A stretch of 64,000 bases of DNA, taken from NCBI GenBank assembly GCA_020152595.1, contig JAIGNY010003010.1, positions 680,001 to 744,000 of the forward strand. The letters are read 5' to 3'. This document shows positions 46,553-57,100 of the stretch, in pieces. Made by a program: the position numbers and the translations under genes. Position 1 is the first letter of the stretch, and each line of letters opens with the position of its first letter. This stretch comes from Chiridota heheva. Its lineage: Eukaryota; Echinodermata; Holothuroidea; Apodida; Chiridotidae. The notes beneath the pieces are model-generated. The model was not told the DNA's origin. It did no database searches and saw only the letters and a program-made list of their open reading frames with translations.

Positions 46553-46950
46553 AATTAGAATTGGGGGATAATTTTTATGTCAAAATGTACCAAATTTTTC
46601 ATATTTGCGTCATTCTTTTTCTTCTGATTCCTAAAAATCAATGAATAGTATCAAATGAAAGGTCTTTCCAAGGACGATTCAGAAATTATATCCATATTTT
46701 TTTGCTATTTAGCCACAAGGCACAAGCGTGTCATAAAGATAGAATGTTTGGAGACCTAATATGCTAATTCAATGACCTAATTTGCATATTTGAGTTCGGA
46801 AATATGCACATTTTTGGAAAGTTCAACATGTTAGCTTTCATAAAGTCGAACTTGTTTTGGTACAAATGGAACAGAAAGTGCTGAAAAAATCCTCTTTCCA
46901 AAATTTCAGAAATAGCTTATTCTATTTTTGGAACCTTGGGAGAGTAAGGG
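46553..46950. other. right end of the piggyBac-like element
   Basis: AT-rich 400 bp ending in TTGGGAGAGTAAGGG before TTAA. It has no coding capacity and presumably contains the transposase-binding right end. Confidence 0.6.
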
Positions 46951-46954
46951 TTAA

Positions 46955-48422
46955 GGTAGAGAACAAAAAATTGATACTCTCCAGTATCCAAAACCATTAA
47001 AGGTTGCCTCCAAAATTGCTGCCATTATCCATCCAGTTTTATCAAAACTTTGCAAGCAGACAAGTTTACAACAAACAAAGTGTCAAACATATGTTCTTAG
47101 GTACAAATAATCCAATAAGATAATTTAAGTGGTCTAAATCCTAACACTGTCACTAACCTAATCCTTCTCCTGACCGCAACAGTAAGACAATTTGGCCTGG
47201 AGCCATTTTCAGTCTGAGAGCAGAACCAGTGGCAGGTAACATTTGCAATATTCCACCTATGGATCAACATTGAATGGTTTATCAAGTGTAAGTGGAACTT
47301 TTACGAAAGAACACAGAGATTTTACAGTAGTGACCGGTCAAAATGACCATCAAACTTGACTTTCCACCATTTCAACTTGCAATTAAATGAAAACCTCATG
47401 ATTGTAGTGCAGATAACCATGATGTGAGATTTTCTTCTGTAACGTATTGAATTGTGCTGGGTCATAATACATAACCATGGCCGTACGAGCCTGTGGGGAA
47501 GCTGCCCCCTGTCGTCTTGGAACAGACCTTGGGCAAAATTGTGAAATGTCACGGTCAGATGTACTGTTTAAATCAATAATTTTTTGAAATTCTAAATATA
47601 GGGGTCATAATGCCCTCGACAATACGATACCTGGGCACTGGTCATGTAGAGATGTAAAATTTTGGATTTACCATTTAAATCATTCCTGACTCGGCTAGAA
47701 ATTGGGGGATACCTCCAGACTCAGCATGATTCTTGGGCCCGCACTGATCTTAGTTAGGCAGAGATGTGAAATCTCAGATGTACTGTTTATATCAGAGATG
47801 TGCCCAATTCCTTTTCTGTCCCTCTTGCTATCATTATGGGTCCTTCAATCATAAGTCGGGTGCACCAACAAAATAAATGAATGGTTCATTCTTTTCTGTC
47901 CCTGGCTATCATGATGAGGCCTCTTTAAAAATGTGTCAGGCCCACCAAAAAAGATTAATGTATTGGGACTTCCTTTCTGTCTCTTGTTATAATGATAGGC
48001 ACTTCAATCATAAGTTAGGCCCACTAAAAACTATAAGATAGATGGGCCCGAAAATAAAAAGATCAATTGAAGAAAAAGATGGATGGGCTTGTCATAATAG
48101 CAAGGAACTTATGTCGGGTCCACCAAAAAAGATAGATTTAATAGTTAATATCAAATGGGGAAAATTGTGCATGGAATCTGCCTGAAAGTGTCATTTCCGG
48201 GCATCTAGGGCTTTCAAATATCAAAACTTGCTCAACCCAACCCCAATCATGGTGGGGCTGTGGTGAATGTGCACTCTCCTTGGGGGCCCATTTGGATGTT
48301 TGCAACAGAGCCCCGATGCCCCTTGCTACGTCACTCACTGCATTTTAATGCCTCTATTTTCTTACCTCAACTATTTTGCACCTCCCCCCCCCTTCTCCCT
48401 CTCATAAACCAAAAACTCTGGT
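46955..48422. other. no gene seen; degenerate tandem at 47,811-48,140
   Basis: Three to four diverged units of about 80 bases with TTTTCTGTCCCTCTTGCTAT, CTTCAATCATAAGTCGGGTG and CACCAACAAAATAAATGAAT. A stretch at 47,700-47,790 (CAGACTCAGCATGATTCTTG, ACTGATCTTAGTTAGGCAGA) recurs in altered, inverted form at 52,020-52,075. No host exon recognised. Confidence 0.45.
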
Positions 48423-48767
48423 TTAGCTGCTGCTCAAGTTAAAATGCTTAGTCGTATGTTCATTGTTTTTTTTTGTTATAAGATTTTCGACCTGTGCATT
48501 TGGTGCACATTGAGGTGCACACTGTGATTTCTTGCAAAATATTGCCACAACCTTCAGATTTGCACTCTCATGATACCAAAGTTTATCATGAGAGAAAATC
48601 AACAGTCGATTGTTCATGACTAATAAGTCGGTGTCTGTCCCAATGACGACGGTTGGCAGCTCTACTGACTCTGCTACATCAAGTGCTGTGGACACAATTG
48701 ATGAATAATCTGCACCCGCCTCAGCCTGCTTAAAGTCATCATGACACCAGCCAAATGTTTTTTCTTG
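48423..48767 (-). CDS. exon fragment of a FEN/PIN-like nuclease
   Basis: On the minus strand a TTTTTTTTCACAG acceptor precedes QEKTFGWCHDDFKQAEAGAD, then YSSIVSTALDVAESVELPTV and VIGTDTDLLVM. The pattern (H-x2-D...EAxADxxIVxTAL...VVxGTDTDLLV) matches the acidic EAxxD and DxD clusters of FEN/XPG and PIN-fold nucleases. Similar uncharacterised proteins are common in marine invertebrate genomes and often accompany transposons. After DLLVM the frame continues (LWYHESANLKV) to a stop at 48,423, but the true 3' end of the exon is uncertain. No neighbouring exon was found, so it may be a fragment or pseudogene. Confidence 0.5.
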   Translation of the reverse strand, partial: QEKTFGWCHDDFKQAEAGADYSSIVSTALDVAESVELPTVVIGTDTDLLVMNNRLLIFSHDKLWYHESANLKVVAIFCKKSQCAPQCAPNAQVENLITKKNNEHTTKHFNLSSS

Positions 48768-49136
48768 CTGTGAAAAAAAAAATATTTTGTTACATTGATA
48801 GACAAAAATATACCATATAAAAAAAAAATGTTTTGAAAGTCCAAAAAACCAGCAAAAGCCTAACCCGAAAGTTAAAGAACACTGGTTTTCAAAACAGTGT
48901 TTATGACGTCATTGACAGAAGTTGTTTGCGAGTGTTGTTTGTTCCTATGTACTTTCCACAGTACAGACACTACAAGCTCCATTATAAATGCAATTTTTAC
49001 ATTGTGACTTACTTTAGATTTACCTGATGTACCTTGAGCAGCATGAATAAAAGATGTTTTTAGTTGAATCTGTTAAAAAAATTTTTTTAAAGATATATAA
49101 ATGAACCATGAAATACCTTCACAAAGTTGTTCATTG
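48768..49136. other. spacer, no gene seen
   Basis: AT-rich, with A runs; leads into the 41-bp array. Confidence 0.4.
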
Positions 49137-51213
49137 TAGCGAAGAGTTGTTATACACATACCTCTAGGTGATAATTGCAGTGAGGAGTTGTTATACACAT
49201 ACCTCCAGGTGATCATTGCAGCGAAGAGTTGTTATACACATACCTCTAGGTGATCATTGCAGCAAGGAGTTGTTATACACATACCTCTAGGTGATCATTG
49301 CAGCGAGGAGTTGTTATACACATACCTCTAAGTGATCATTGCAGCGAGGAGTTGTTATGCACATACCTCTAAGTGATCATTGCAGCGAAGAGTTGTTATA
49401 CACATACCTCTAGGTGATCATTGCAGCGAAGAGTTGTTATACATATACCTCCAGGTGATCATTGCAGGGAGGAATTGTTATACACATACCTCTAGGTGAT
49501 CATTGCAGCGAGGAGTGGTTATACACATACCTCTAGGTAATCATTGCAGGGAGGAGTGGTTATACACATACCTCTAGGTGATTATTGCAGCGAGGAATTG
49601 TTATACACACACCTCTAGGTGATCATTGCAGCGAGGTGTTGTTATACACATACCTCTAGGTAATCATTGCAGCGAGGAGTGGTTATACACATACCTCTAG
49701 GTAATCATTGCAGGGAGGAGTGGTTATACACATACCTCCAGGTGATCATTGCAGCGAGGAATTGTTATACACACACCTCTAGGTGATCATTGCAGCGAGG
49801 TGTTGTTATACACATACCTCGAGGTGATCATTGCAGGGAGGAGTTGTTATACACATACCTCTAAGTGATCATTGCAGCGAGGAGTTGTTATGCACATACC
49901 TCTAGGTGATCATTGCAGCGAGGAGTGGTTATACACATACCTATAGGTGATCATTGCAGCGAGGAGTATTTATACACATACCTATAGGTGATCATTGCAT
50001 GGAAGAGTTATTATACACATACCTCTATGTGATCATTGCAGCGAGGAGGAGTTTTTATACACATACCTCTAGGGGATCATTGCAGTGAGGAGTTGTAATA
50101 CACATACCTCTAGGTGATCATTGCAGTGAGGAGTTGCTATGCACATACCTTTAGGTGATCATTGCAGTGAAGAGTTCTTATACACACACCTCTAAGTGAT
50201 CATTGCAGTGAGGAGTGGTTATACACATACTTCTAGGTGATCATTGCAGCGAGGAGTTGGTATACACATACCTCCAGGTGATTATTGCAGCGAGGAGTGG
50301 TTAAACACATACCTCTAGGCGATCATTGCAGCGAGGAGTTGGTATACACATACCTCAAGGTGATCATTGCAGCGAGGAGTTGTTAAACACATACCTCTAG
50401 GTGATCATTGCAGCGAGGAGTGGTTATACACATACCTTTAGGTGATCATTGCAGTGAGTTGTTATACACATACCTGTAAGTGATAATTGCAGCGAGGAGT
50501 GGTTATACACATACCTCTAAGTGATCATTGCAGCAGGGAGTGATTATACACATACCCCTAGGTGATCATTGCAGCGGGGAGTGGTTAAACACATACCTCT
50601 AGGTGATCATTGCAGCGAGGAGTAGTTATACACATACCTTTAGGTGATCATTGCAGTGAGTTGTTATACACATACCTGTAAGTGATAATTGCAGCGAGGA
50701 GTATTTATACACATACCTCTAGGTGATCATTGCAACGAGAAGTGATTATACACATACCTCTAGGTGATCATTGCAGCAAGGAGTGAGTATACACATACCT
50801 CTAGGTGATCATTGCAGCGGGGAGTGGTTATACACATACCTCTAGGTGATCATTGCAGCGAGGAGTTGTTATACACATACCTCTAGGTGATCATTGCAGC
50901 GGGGATTTGTTATGCACATAGCTCTAGGTGATCATTGCCGTGAAGAATTGTTATACACACACCTCTAGGTGATTATTGCAGGGAGGAGTTGTTATACACA
51001 TACTTCTAGGTGATCATTGCAGCGAGGAATTGGTATACACATACCTCCAGGTGATCATTGCAGCGAAGAGTGGTTAAACACATACCTGTAGGTGATCATT
51101 GCAGCGAGGAGTGGTTATACACATACCTCTAGGTGATTATTGCAGTGAGGAGTTGCTATACACATACCTCTAGGTAATCATTGCAACGAAGAGTGGCTAT
51201 ACACATACCTCTC
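49137..51213. repeat. 41-bp satellite array (about 50 copies)
   Basis: Units of GTTATACACATACCTCTAGG plus TGATCATTGCAGCGAGGAGT and one T, running 2.08 kb. Most differences are single substitutions (GCGAGG/GGGAGG/GTGAGG, AGTTG/AGTGG). Some units are shortened (GCAGTGAGTTGTTATAC at about 50,450 and 50,650). The period is not a multiple of three and no frame stays open. Neighbouring units near 50,420-50,490 and 50,600-50,700 repeat as a block, so there is some higher-order copying. Confidence 0.97.
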
Positions 51214-51585
51214 GGGGATTCTTATGAAATTTGATAATAAATACCTAAAATTGCTCATAACAGCTCTAAAGGAATATTCATTTTCACATATATAATAGAG
51301 GACTATTAAAGAGGCAATTTGGTGCACAAATCATGTTGATATCTTTTTCCCTTTAAGGAATTATTGCATTTTAAAAGTGACCGCACAGATTGGAGTTTAG
51401 GGGAAAATTAAGACCCACATACTCAGAAGATTTCTTGTTTTTGATGCCCCAAATCATGGGCCCTAGAGTTTTAAACGTGTGTGGGTGGAGTATGTATCCA
51501 TATTCATCCCAGTTGTCCAATCTAAGAATTAGCATCCTGCTGAGTCAGGTGGAGATGATTCTGATATCTAGACGATTCAGGTAGT
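51214..51585. other. no gene seen
   Basis: AT-rich with a 51,425 fragment (AGAAGATTTCTTGTTTTTGA) of the dispersed repeat described at 6240-7100. Confidence 0.4.
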
Positions 51586-51589
51586 TAAG

Positions 51590-51735
51590 CTCTTCAGCAA
51601 TGCTAGTAATCATTTTACAGCTGAGTGGACTGGAGCAAGTAAAGTGAAGTGTCTTGCTCAAGGACACAATACAGCGCTTGCGGCGAGAATCAAACCCGGT
51701 GCCTTCTGCCTACGAACAAGACTCCTTAACTACTG
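51590..51735 (-). mobile_element. tRNA-derived SINE, minus strand
   Basis: On the minus strand the order is A-box TAGTTAAGGAG (51,732-51,722), B-box GGGTTTGATTC (51,697-51,687), then the core GCTCCAGTCCACTCAGCTGT. The spacing of about 35 bases between boxes is normal for RNA polymerase III promoters. Same family as the copy at 37,195. Confidence 0.75.
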
Positions 51736-52285
51736 CACCTCTATGATTATTGAGGTAGAATTCCCTTAAATCTGTGATATACTATAAATAGTACATCCAA
51801 TCAGTTTTGTCAGAAATAACGTTATTAAGGTCTCTCGCTGTCCCCCACTTTTTGGACATTGACATCAATCTGTCAACATTTATATTATGCTACTGTATCC
51901 AAAATTTCACATCCCTTTACTGATTTAGATTGACAACCCGAGAATCATGCATGTTGTCAACATCATCCCAAGATGGGGTGGGAAGGGGGAGAGGGGTTGT
52001 GGACATTTCATGATTCTGATATCCAGCTGAGTCAGGCATGATTCAGATCTCTGCCTGACTAAGATCGGTGTCCGGCCAACTAGAGGAGGGAGGGGAAGGG
52101 GGAGGGGATCGTAAGGCCATGAACATAAGTATGAAATTTTTATATCGTCACAGGAAAGTAACGTTGTCCTACAGTATGTCCAAAACTGCCATTCTGAGAT
52201 AATCACATTTTAAGTTCGTAATTCTGCATAAATTTAACACCTTTGTTTAAAATTGGCTAAGATGGATATAAGATGCATATTAATA
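51736..52285. other. no gene seen; G-rich patch
   Basis: G-rich runs at 51,973-51,996 and 52,082-52,110; otherwise unremarkable. Confidence 0.4.
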
Positions 52286-52289
52286 GAGC

Positions 52290-52455
52290 TTATCTAACTA
52301 TTTACTTCAAGTTATACCTTACCTTTTATGCTATGAATATGCAATCTGGTCACATGACCTGATTCTAACGCACTTCTAGCCAACCTCAAAAATGTAGTTT
52401 CCAGCCCAGTCCTGACCTCCATATAACCTCTACTAACCCTCACTTTTTTTCAGCG
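52290..52455. repeat. dispersed repeat, inverted relative to 60,870-61,020
   Basis: CAATCTGGTCACATGACCTG, then TAACGCACTTCTAGCC, CCAGTCCTGACCTCCATATA and CTCTACTAACCCTCACTT match the reverse complement of 60,905-61,015 with few changes. At 60,799-61,075 the same sequence is the interior of a MITE; here its terminal repeats are not intact. Confidence 0.8.
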
Positions 52456-52537
52456 TGTTGTTTTCACAACATCGCTGGAACTGGTAAAAATTTTGTTTAT
52501 AAATTTAAGCTTTTTCTAACAATTTTCTCCTTTGCAG

Positions 52538-52601
52538 CTTCTACAAAGCAGGTTTTTACGCTGCTCTATCTTATCCGGTTCGCCTTTTCAAGTCTTCTGA
52601 G
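52538..52601 (+). CDS. candidate 64-nt exon, unrecognised
   Basis: A good acceptor (TTTCTAAC branch-like, pyrimidine tract, TTTGCAG) and donor (GAG|GTAAGA) bracket a frame reading FYKAGFYAALSYPVRLFKSS. There is no known domain and no partner exon. It lies just outside the composite repeat region and could be its leader or chance. Confidence 0.25.
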
Positions 52602-53240
52602 GTAAGACGAAGTAGCCATGGGTCAGGGATTTCTTCCGTCCGACTCCCAGGACTTTCAGTACAGGTTCTCGTATTCATTAGTCAATTTCTTCAATCGATT
52701 TTGGCGCATGCGTATTGGGTCGACGTCACCACAGGGTGTTGGAGGAGTCGGCTTCTTACAGCTTCAGGGAGCTACAGTTGCTACAAGAGAGACTTTATTT
52801 TATTTAACGTTACTAGTAAATATCGTGTGTTTGTTTTTTTTGCATATAATTAAGACAAAGTTTTTAATTTTCAAGCTTGAGTTTTGGGGCGTTGGAGAGA
52901 CTTGAGGGGGTCTCCCTGACGTCCTCTTCACAGGAGATCTAATCTTTTTTTTTTATCACCACAGACGCCAAGTTACTCAGTGGTTCGTGTTTTTCACACT
53001 ATCCCTACACTATTAAAGAATTTACATTCGGTGCATTTTCTCGGGTTTCTAGAATTTTTCAGATATAGATTTTTCTGATAATTTTTTTTGATGTACTAAA
53101 TTGCTGTGGCTTAATTAACTCTCTATGTTTGACGAAGGGTTGTAGGTACATCCCCAGTGAGGGCATCTTGGTGTAAGTGTATATGTATGCATTCATATAT
53201 ATTTTTACTTTTCAGAAAAACGCCAGGAGGCGATATAAAT
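52602..53240. other. no gene seen
   Basis: Mixed sequence. An open stretch from 52,618 (MGQGFLPSDSQDFQYRFSYS) runs 95 codons without any family resemblance. Confidence 0.35.
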
Positions 53241-53659
53241 CAATTATAGTCTCAGAGTTTCTACTTTTACGCGAGGGCCATCTCCTCGATAGATTACTGA
53301 GTCATGGAAGCCTGTGTTCGTAGTTTACTTTGTTAACTTTTTCCTGATTAACCCTCTGGAGGCCTCTGACTCGAGAGATTACTGAGTCGGGAGGGCCACG
53401 GGTGCGGTCTATCAGATGTAAGTTACGTGAGTCTATTGATAAGCTAAGTGGCGTCCTAGACGTCACTTAAAATAAACCACTATAAAGAAGCGCCTCCTTC
53501 TTGATAAGATTACTGAGTTGTGGGAGGCGCGGATTATTAGTGGGTAAACCCTTTGTACACCGCTGTGGTCCACGGTTCCACGATAGGGACCGGTGGGGCC
53601 ATGAAAAGGCGATGCTCAAAGAGGTTATACGTGAGTCACAAGTGATTTCACGTGTCCTT

Positions 53660-54300
53660 TCTGGTCCATACGGCTCCGGTGATTGGATCCATATGGTTCC
53701 ACGGCCTGTGTTCACGGCTCCATACGGGTCCGTGACGATTCCATACGGGTTCATTGGACGGTTCCATACGGCTCCATGGTGCGTGTTTACGGGTCCATTA
53801 GACGGCTCCATATAGCTCCACGGCACTTGTTTACGGGTCCGTACGGGTCCATTGGACAGCTCCATATGGCTCCACGGCCCGTGTTTACAAGTCCAATGGA
53901 CAGCTTCACAGCCCGTGTTTATAGGTCCGTACGGGTCCATCGGACGGCTCCACGGCCCGTGTTTACGGGTCCATTGGACGGCTCCACGGCCTATGTTTAC
54001 GGGTCTGTACGGGTCCATTGGACGGCTCCATGGCCCGTGTTTACGGGTCCGTACGGGTCCACTGGACGGCTCCACGGCCCGTGTTTACAGGTCCGTACGG
54101 GTCCATTGGACGGCTCAATGGCCTGTGTTTACGGGTCCGTACGGGTCCATTAGACGGCTCCACGGCCCGTGTTTACGGGTCCCTACTGGTCCATTGGACG
54201 GCTCCACTGCTCATGTTTACGGATCTGTACGGGTCCATTCGACTGCTCAATGGCCCGTATTTACGGGTCTGTTGGATGGCCGGATAGTTCCATACTGCTC
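53660..54300. repeat. 34/44-bp GC-rich minisatellite
   Basis: About 15 units built from GGTCCATTGGACGGCTCCAC and GGCCCGTGTTTACG, with or without an extra GTCCGTACGG ten-mer that makes 34- and 44-bp versions. Several frames are open on both strands. I take them as by-products, since the two lengths shift frame. Confidence 0.88.
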
Positions 54301-54592
54301 CGTGGCCCCAGCTCCATACAGCTCTTGTGAACGGGTCCGTATGGCTCCATACTTTGTAACAGGATAGTGTACACCGTACGATTAACCCGGAAATACACCA
54401 ACTAGCTAACTAGCTACGAAGCTACGTGGTCAAGTGACAAGTGACAATCTTCGCAAGAAGTATAGCACCATGAGAGCTATTTTCTTTTTGGTCCCATAGC
54501 CATTAGCTACGCAGTTCCACGGCCGTCTGAACGCCATTAATAAGATTGTCCGCACTGAACGTTACAGTTTCACAATTATTTTCACCAATATC

Positions 54593-54676
54593 ATGGACAT
54601 GGAGGACAGATCCCCGAGTGTTGGTGCGTTGCGCACCCAAGATGTCCCGCGATGTGTTGCGTGTAAACGCTTCTCT
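54593..54676 (+). CDS. conserved 27-codon frame, copy 1
   Basis: MDMEDRSPSVGALRTQDVPR followed by CVACKRFS and TAA. It is compared codon by codon with copies at 55,079 and 55,746. Most differences from copy 2 are synonymous third-position changes (AGA/AGG, CCG/CCA, GTT/GTC, GCG/GCC, TTG/TTA, CGC/CGT, GAT/GAC, TGT/TGC). That suggests the module once encoded a protein under selection. Function unknown; probably part of a longer frame in an ancestral element. Confidence 0.4.
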
Positions 54677-55078
54677 TAACCGTACGACACAAGAAGTATA
54701 GCATCACGAGAGCTATTTTCTTCTTGTTTCTGTAGCCATTAGTTACGCAGTTCCGCAGCCGTGCGAACTGCCTCAGTAAGATTTTCCGTGTTGAACATTA
54801 CAGTTCCGCAATATAACCAGTGAACGGGTCTGTACAGCTCCAGAGTTTTGTAATGGGATAATGTACACTGTACGATAAACCCGGAAATAGACCCGCTAGC
54901 TACGAAGCTACATTGTCAGATGATAAGTGACAATCTTCACAAGAAGTATAGCATCACGAGAGCTATTTTTTTCTTGTTTCTGTAGCCATTAGTTACGCAG
55001 TTCCACTGCCGTGCGAGCTGCCTCAGTAAGATTTTCCGCATTGAGCATTACAGTTCCGCAATATTTTTCATCAATATC

Positions 55079-55138
55079 ATGGACACGGAGGACAGGTCCC
55101 CAAGTGTCGGTGCCTTACGTGCCCAAGACGTCCCGTGA
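55079..55138 (+). pseudogene. conserved 27-codon frame, copy 2 (stopped)
   Basis: MDTEDRSPSVGALRAQDVP, then TGA where copy 1 has CGA (Arg), a CpG transition. The following bases keep the same register (CVACKRF). Confidence 0.4.
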
Positions 55139-55745
55139 TGCGTTGCGTGTAAACGCTTCTTTTAGTTACGCTCCGGTGATATCCAAAAGAAAAAACCCGT
55201 GTACACCGCTGTTTACCACGGTTCTGCGAAGGGACCTGTAGGCCCACAAGAGGCGGCGTCCTAAGGGGTTATACGTATGTTACAAACTTTTTTACGGCTC
55301 GTTATAGAGCCATTGGATTACTTTCACAGGTTCATATGGGTCCGTACGGCTCCGGTGATCGGTTCTGTATGGCCCCATGGCTTGTTTTCACGACCCTGTA
55401 AGGGTCCATAACACAGCCCCATGGCTCCGTACGGGTCATGGGACCGCTACGTACGGGTCCGTACAGTTTCTTAACCAACGACTTTTCGTTCCATACTGCT
55501 CTGGCAAATGGGTCTGTATGGCTTTTAGCGGGGTAACGTACAACAAACCCGAAAATAGACCCTTTAGCTATGAAGCTACATAGTCAGGTGATAAGTAACA
55601 ATCTTCACAAGGAGTATAGCGTCACAAGAGCTATTTTCTTCTTGTTACTGTAGCCATCAGCTACGCAGTTCCACGTCTGTGTGAGCTACCTTAGTAAGAT
55701 TTCCGTGTTGAACGTCACGGTTCCGCAAAAAATTTCACCAGCATC

Positions 55746-55841
55746 ATGGACACGGAGGACAGGTCCCCAAATGTCGGTGCATTAGGCACCCAGGATGCCC
55801 CGCGAAGCGTTGCGTGTAAGCATTTCCTTAGGTTACGAAGC
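55746..55841 (+). pseudogene. conserved frame, copy 3
   Basis: MDTEDRSPNVGALGTQDAPR then SVACKHFLRLRS, open beyond the point where copy 1 stops. It has more amino-acid changes than copies 1 and 2 have between them. Confidence 0.35.
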
Positions 55842-57100
55842 TTTATGGTCGGGTGATAAGAAAACCATCTCCACAAGAGGCATAACATCACGAGAGCTAT
55901 TTTCTCGGGAGTACCACAACTTTACCGGCCCTCTGAACGGCTCCGTACCGGTCCGTACGGCTCCAAGATATAAGTACACGGGTCCGGAACACAGCTTTAC
56001 AGGTCCATACAGTTTCGTAGCTACACTCTACAAGTCCTTACGGCTCCGTTGTGTGGCCTTGTATGGGTCCTCATGGGCTCAGAGACTAGCCTTATACGGC
56101 TCCGGTGAATGGGCCATGACAGCCCCCACAGGACCTACACGGGATAATGTACAACGTACGATAAACCCGGGTAAGACAACTTCGGGATAATGTGACCGAT
56201 TGCTGCATGCTACAGAGTTCCGCGATCGTCATTCTTACTGGGACGCGTATAGCGTTCAACGGCAGTCCCCCACACGTAGCCACCGGTTACGCTGCTCCGT
56301 GGTGAACAGATACAAACGGACTTCACGGTGGTAAGTAACCAGTAGCCAGGAGCTACAGAGTTCCACGGTCGTTATTCTTACCGGGACACATACTGAGTAT
56401 GACTTACTGAGTCCCCCCCTTCCCCACGCAGCTCCCAGCTCCATAGTGAAACAGAGTTTACGGTTCGTATAGCTTGCCTAGCACGTGAACTCCTTCGTAT
56501 CCCATACGGCTCCAGTATGTTTTTAGCTATTCCAACAGGAATGCGTACTGAGTACGACTTTACTCCCTCACACGTAGCCACTTACTCAGTGGAACCGTGG
56601 TGAATAGAAATATACTGAGGTAACGACTCATGTAACAGATGTAGTACGTTAATGCTATCATAGACCCAGATGGTTCTTTTGTACTGATAGCTATTACATT
56701 AAGGACATGACCAGTACGGCAGTAGTCCCCCTCGCGTAGCCACTAGCTTTGTTGCTCCGTGGTGAACAGAGGCAAACTGGGCGAACGGCTAGTGGAACTT
56801 ACTTGTCACGTTGACGCCTTTGTAGATCCATAACGGCTCTATACTACTTAACAGGGACGCGTACTGAGTACGGAGTTAGTCCACCCACGTAGCCACGAGC
56901 TTCTCGGCTGCGTGGTGAAGGGTGTTTAACGGAATTAACGGCCCGTGTAGTATACGCAGGACGTCAACTCTTTCGTGATTTCTGCCCCAGTGCTTGGGTT
57001 AACGACTCATACAGTTGACGTAGTACGTTAAACCCGCTGTCAAAATTAACTCCATGAAGGGTACTTTTCTTGACATACAGTAGGTGGCCTTTTGATAGAC

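Larger units (their letters stand above)
39990..46950. mobile_element. piggyBac-like DNA transposon, 6.96 kb with nested LINE
   Basis: Bounded by TTAA (39,986-39,989 and 46,951-46,954), the exact target duplication of piggyBac elements. The ends are inverted repeats, CCCTTACTCTCCCA at the left and TGGGAGAGTAAGGG at the right. Directly inside the left repeat is a palindrome GTCACGGTGACCGTGAC. The element holds promoter-like motifs at 40,530-40,592 and two acidic or charged 5' exons. A 4.5-kb LINE then splits it, leaving about 400 bp of right end. The catalytic DDD domain is not visible, so this copy is probably non-autonomous. Size without the LINE is about 2.5 kb, normal for the superfamily. 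Confidence 0.85.
53240..57100. repeat. GC-richer composite repeat region
   Basis: A patchwork of modules absent from the rest of the window. There are three AGATTACTGAGT phrases (53,291, 53,376, 53,509); a block CACCGCTGTGGTCCACGGTT ... GGTTATACGT (53,555-53,635) that recurs at 55,203-55,280; the 34/44-bp minisatellite; and a 300-400-bp module (ACGAAGCTAC ... AGTATAGCA, GAGAGCTATTTTCTT, GTAGCCATTAGTTACGCAG, TCATGGACACGGAGGACAG) at about 54,410, 54,690, 54,900, 55,565 and 55,840. Degenerate pieces follow to 57,100. It may be one large decayed element, but no enzyme domain is recognised. Confidence 0.7.

Noticed and set aside
49137..51213. CRISPR-like array
   Set aside because: Units are contiguous 41-bp copies without unique spacers, in eukaryotic-looking DNA.
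53467..54367. Proteins of 100-200 residues in the GC-rich minisatellite
   Set aside because: Several frames on both strands are open, and the 34/44-bp unit lengths switch frame. Repeat by-product.
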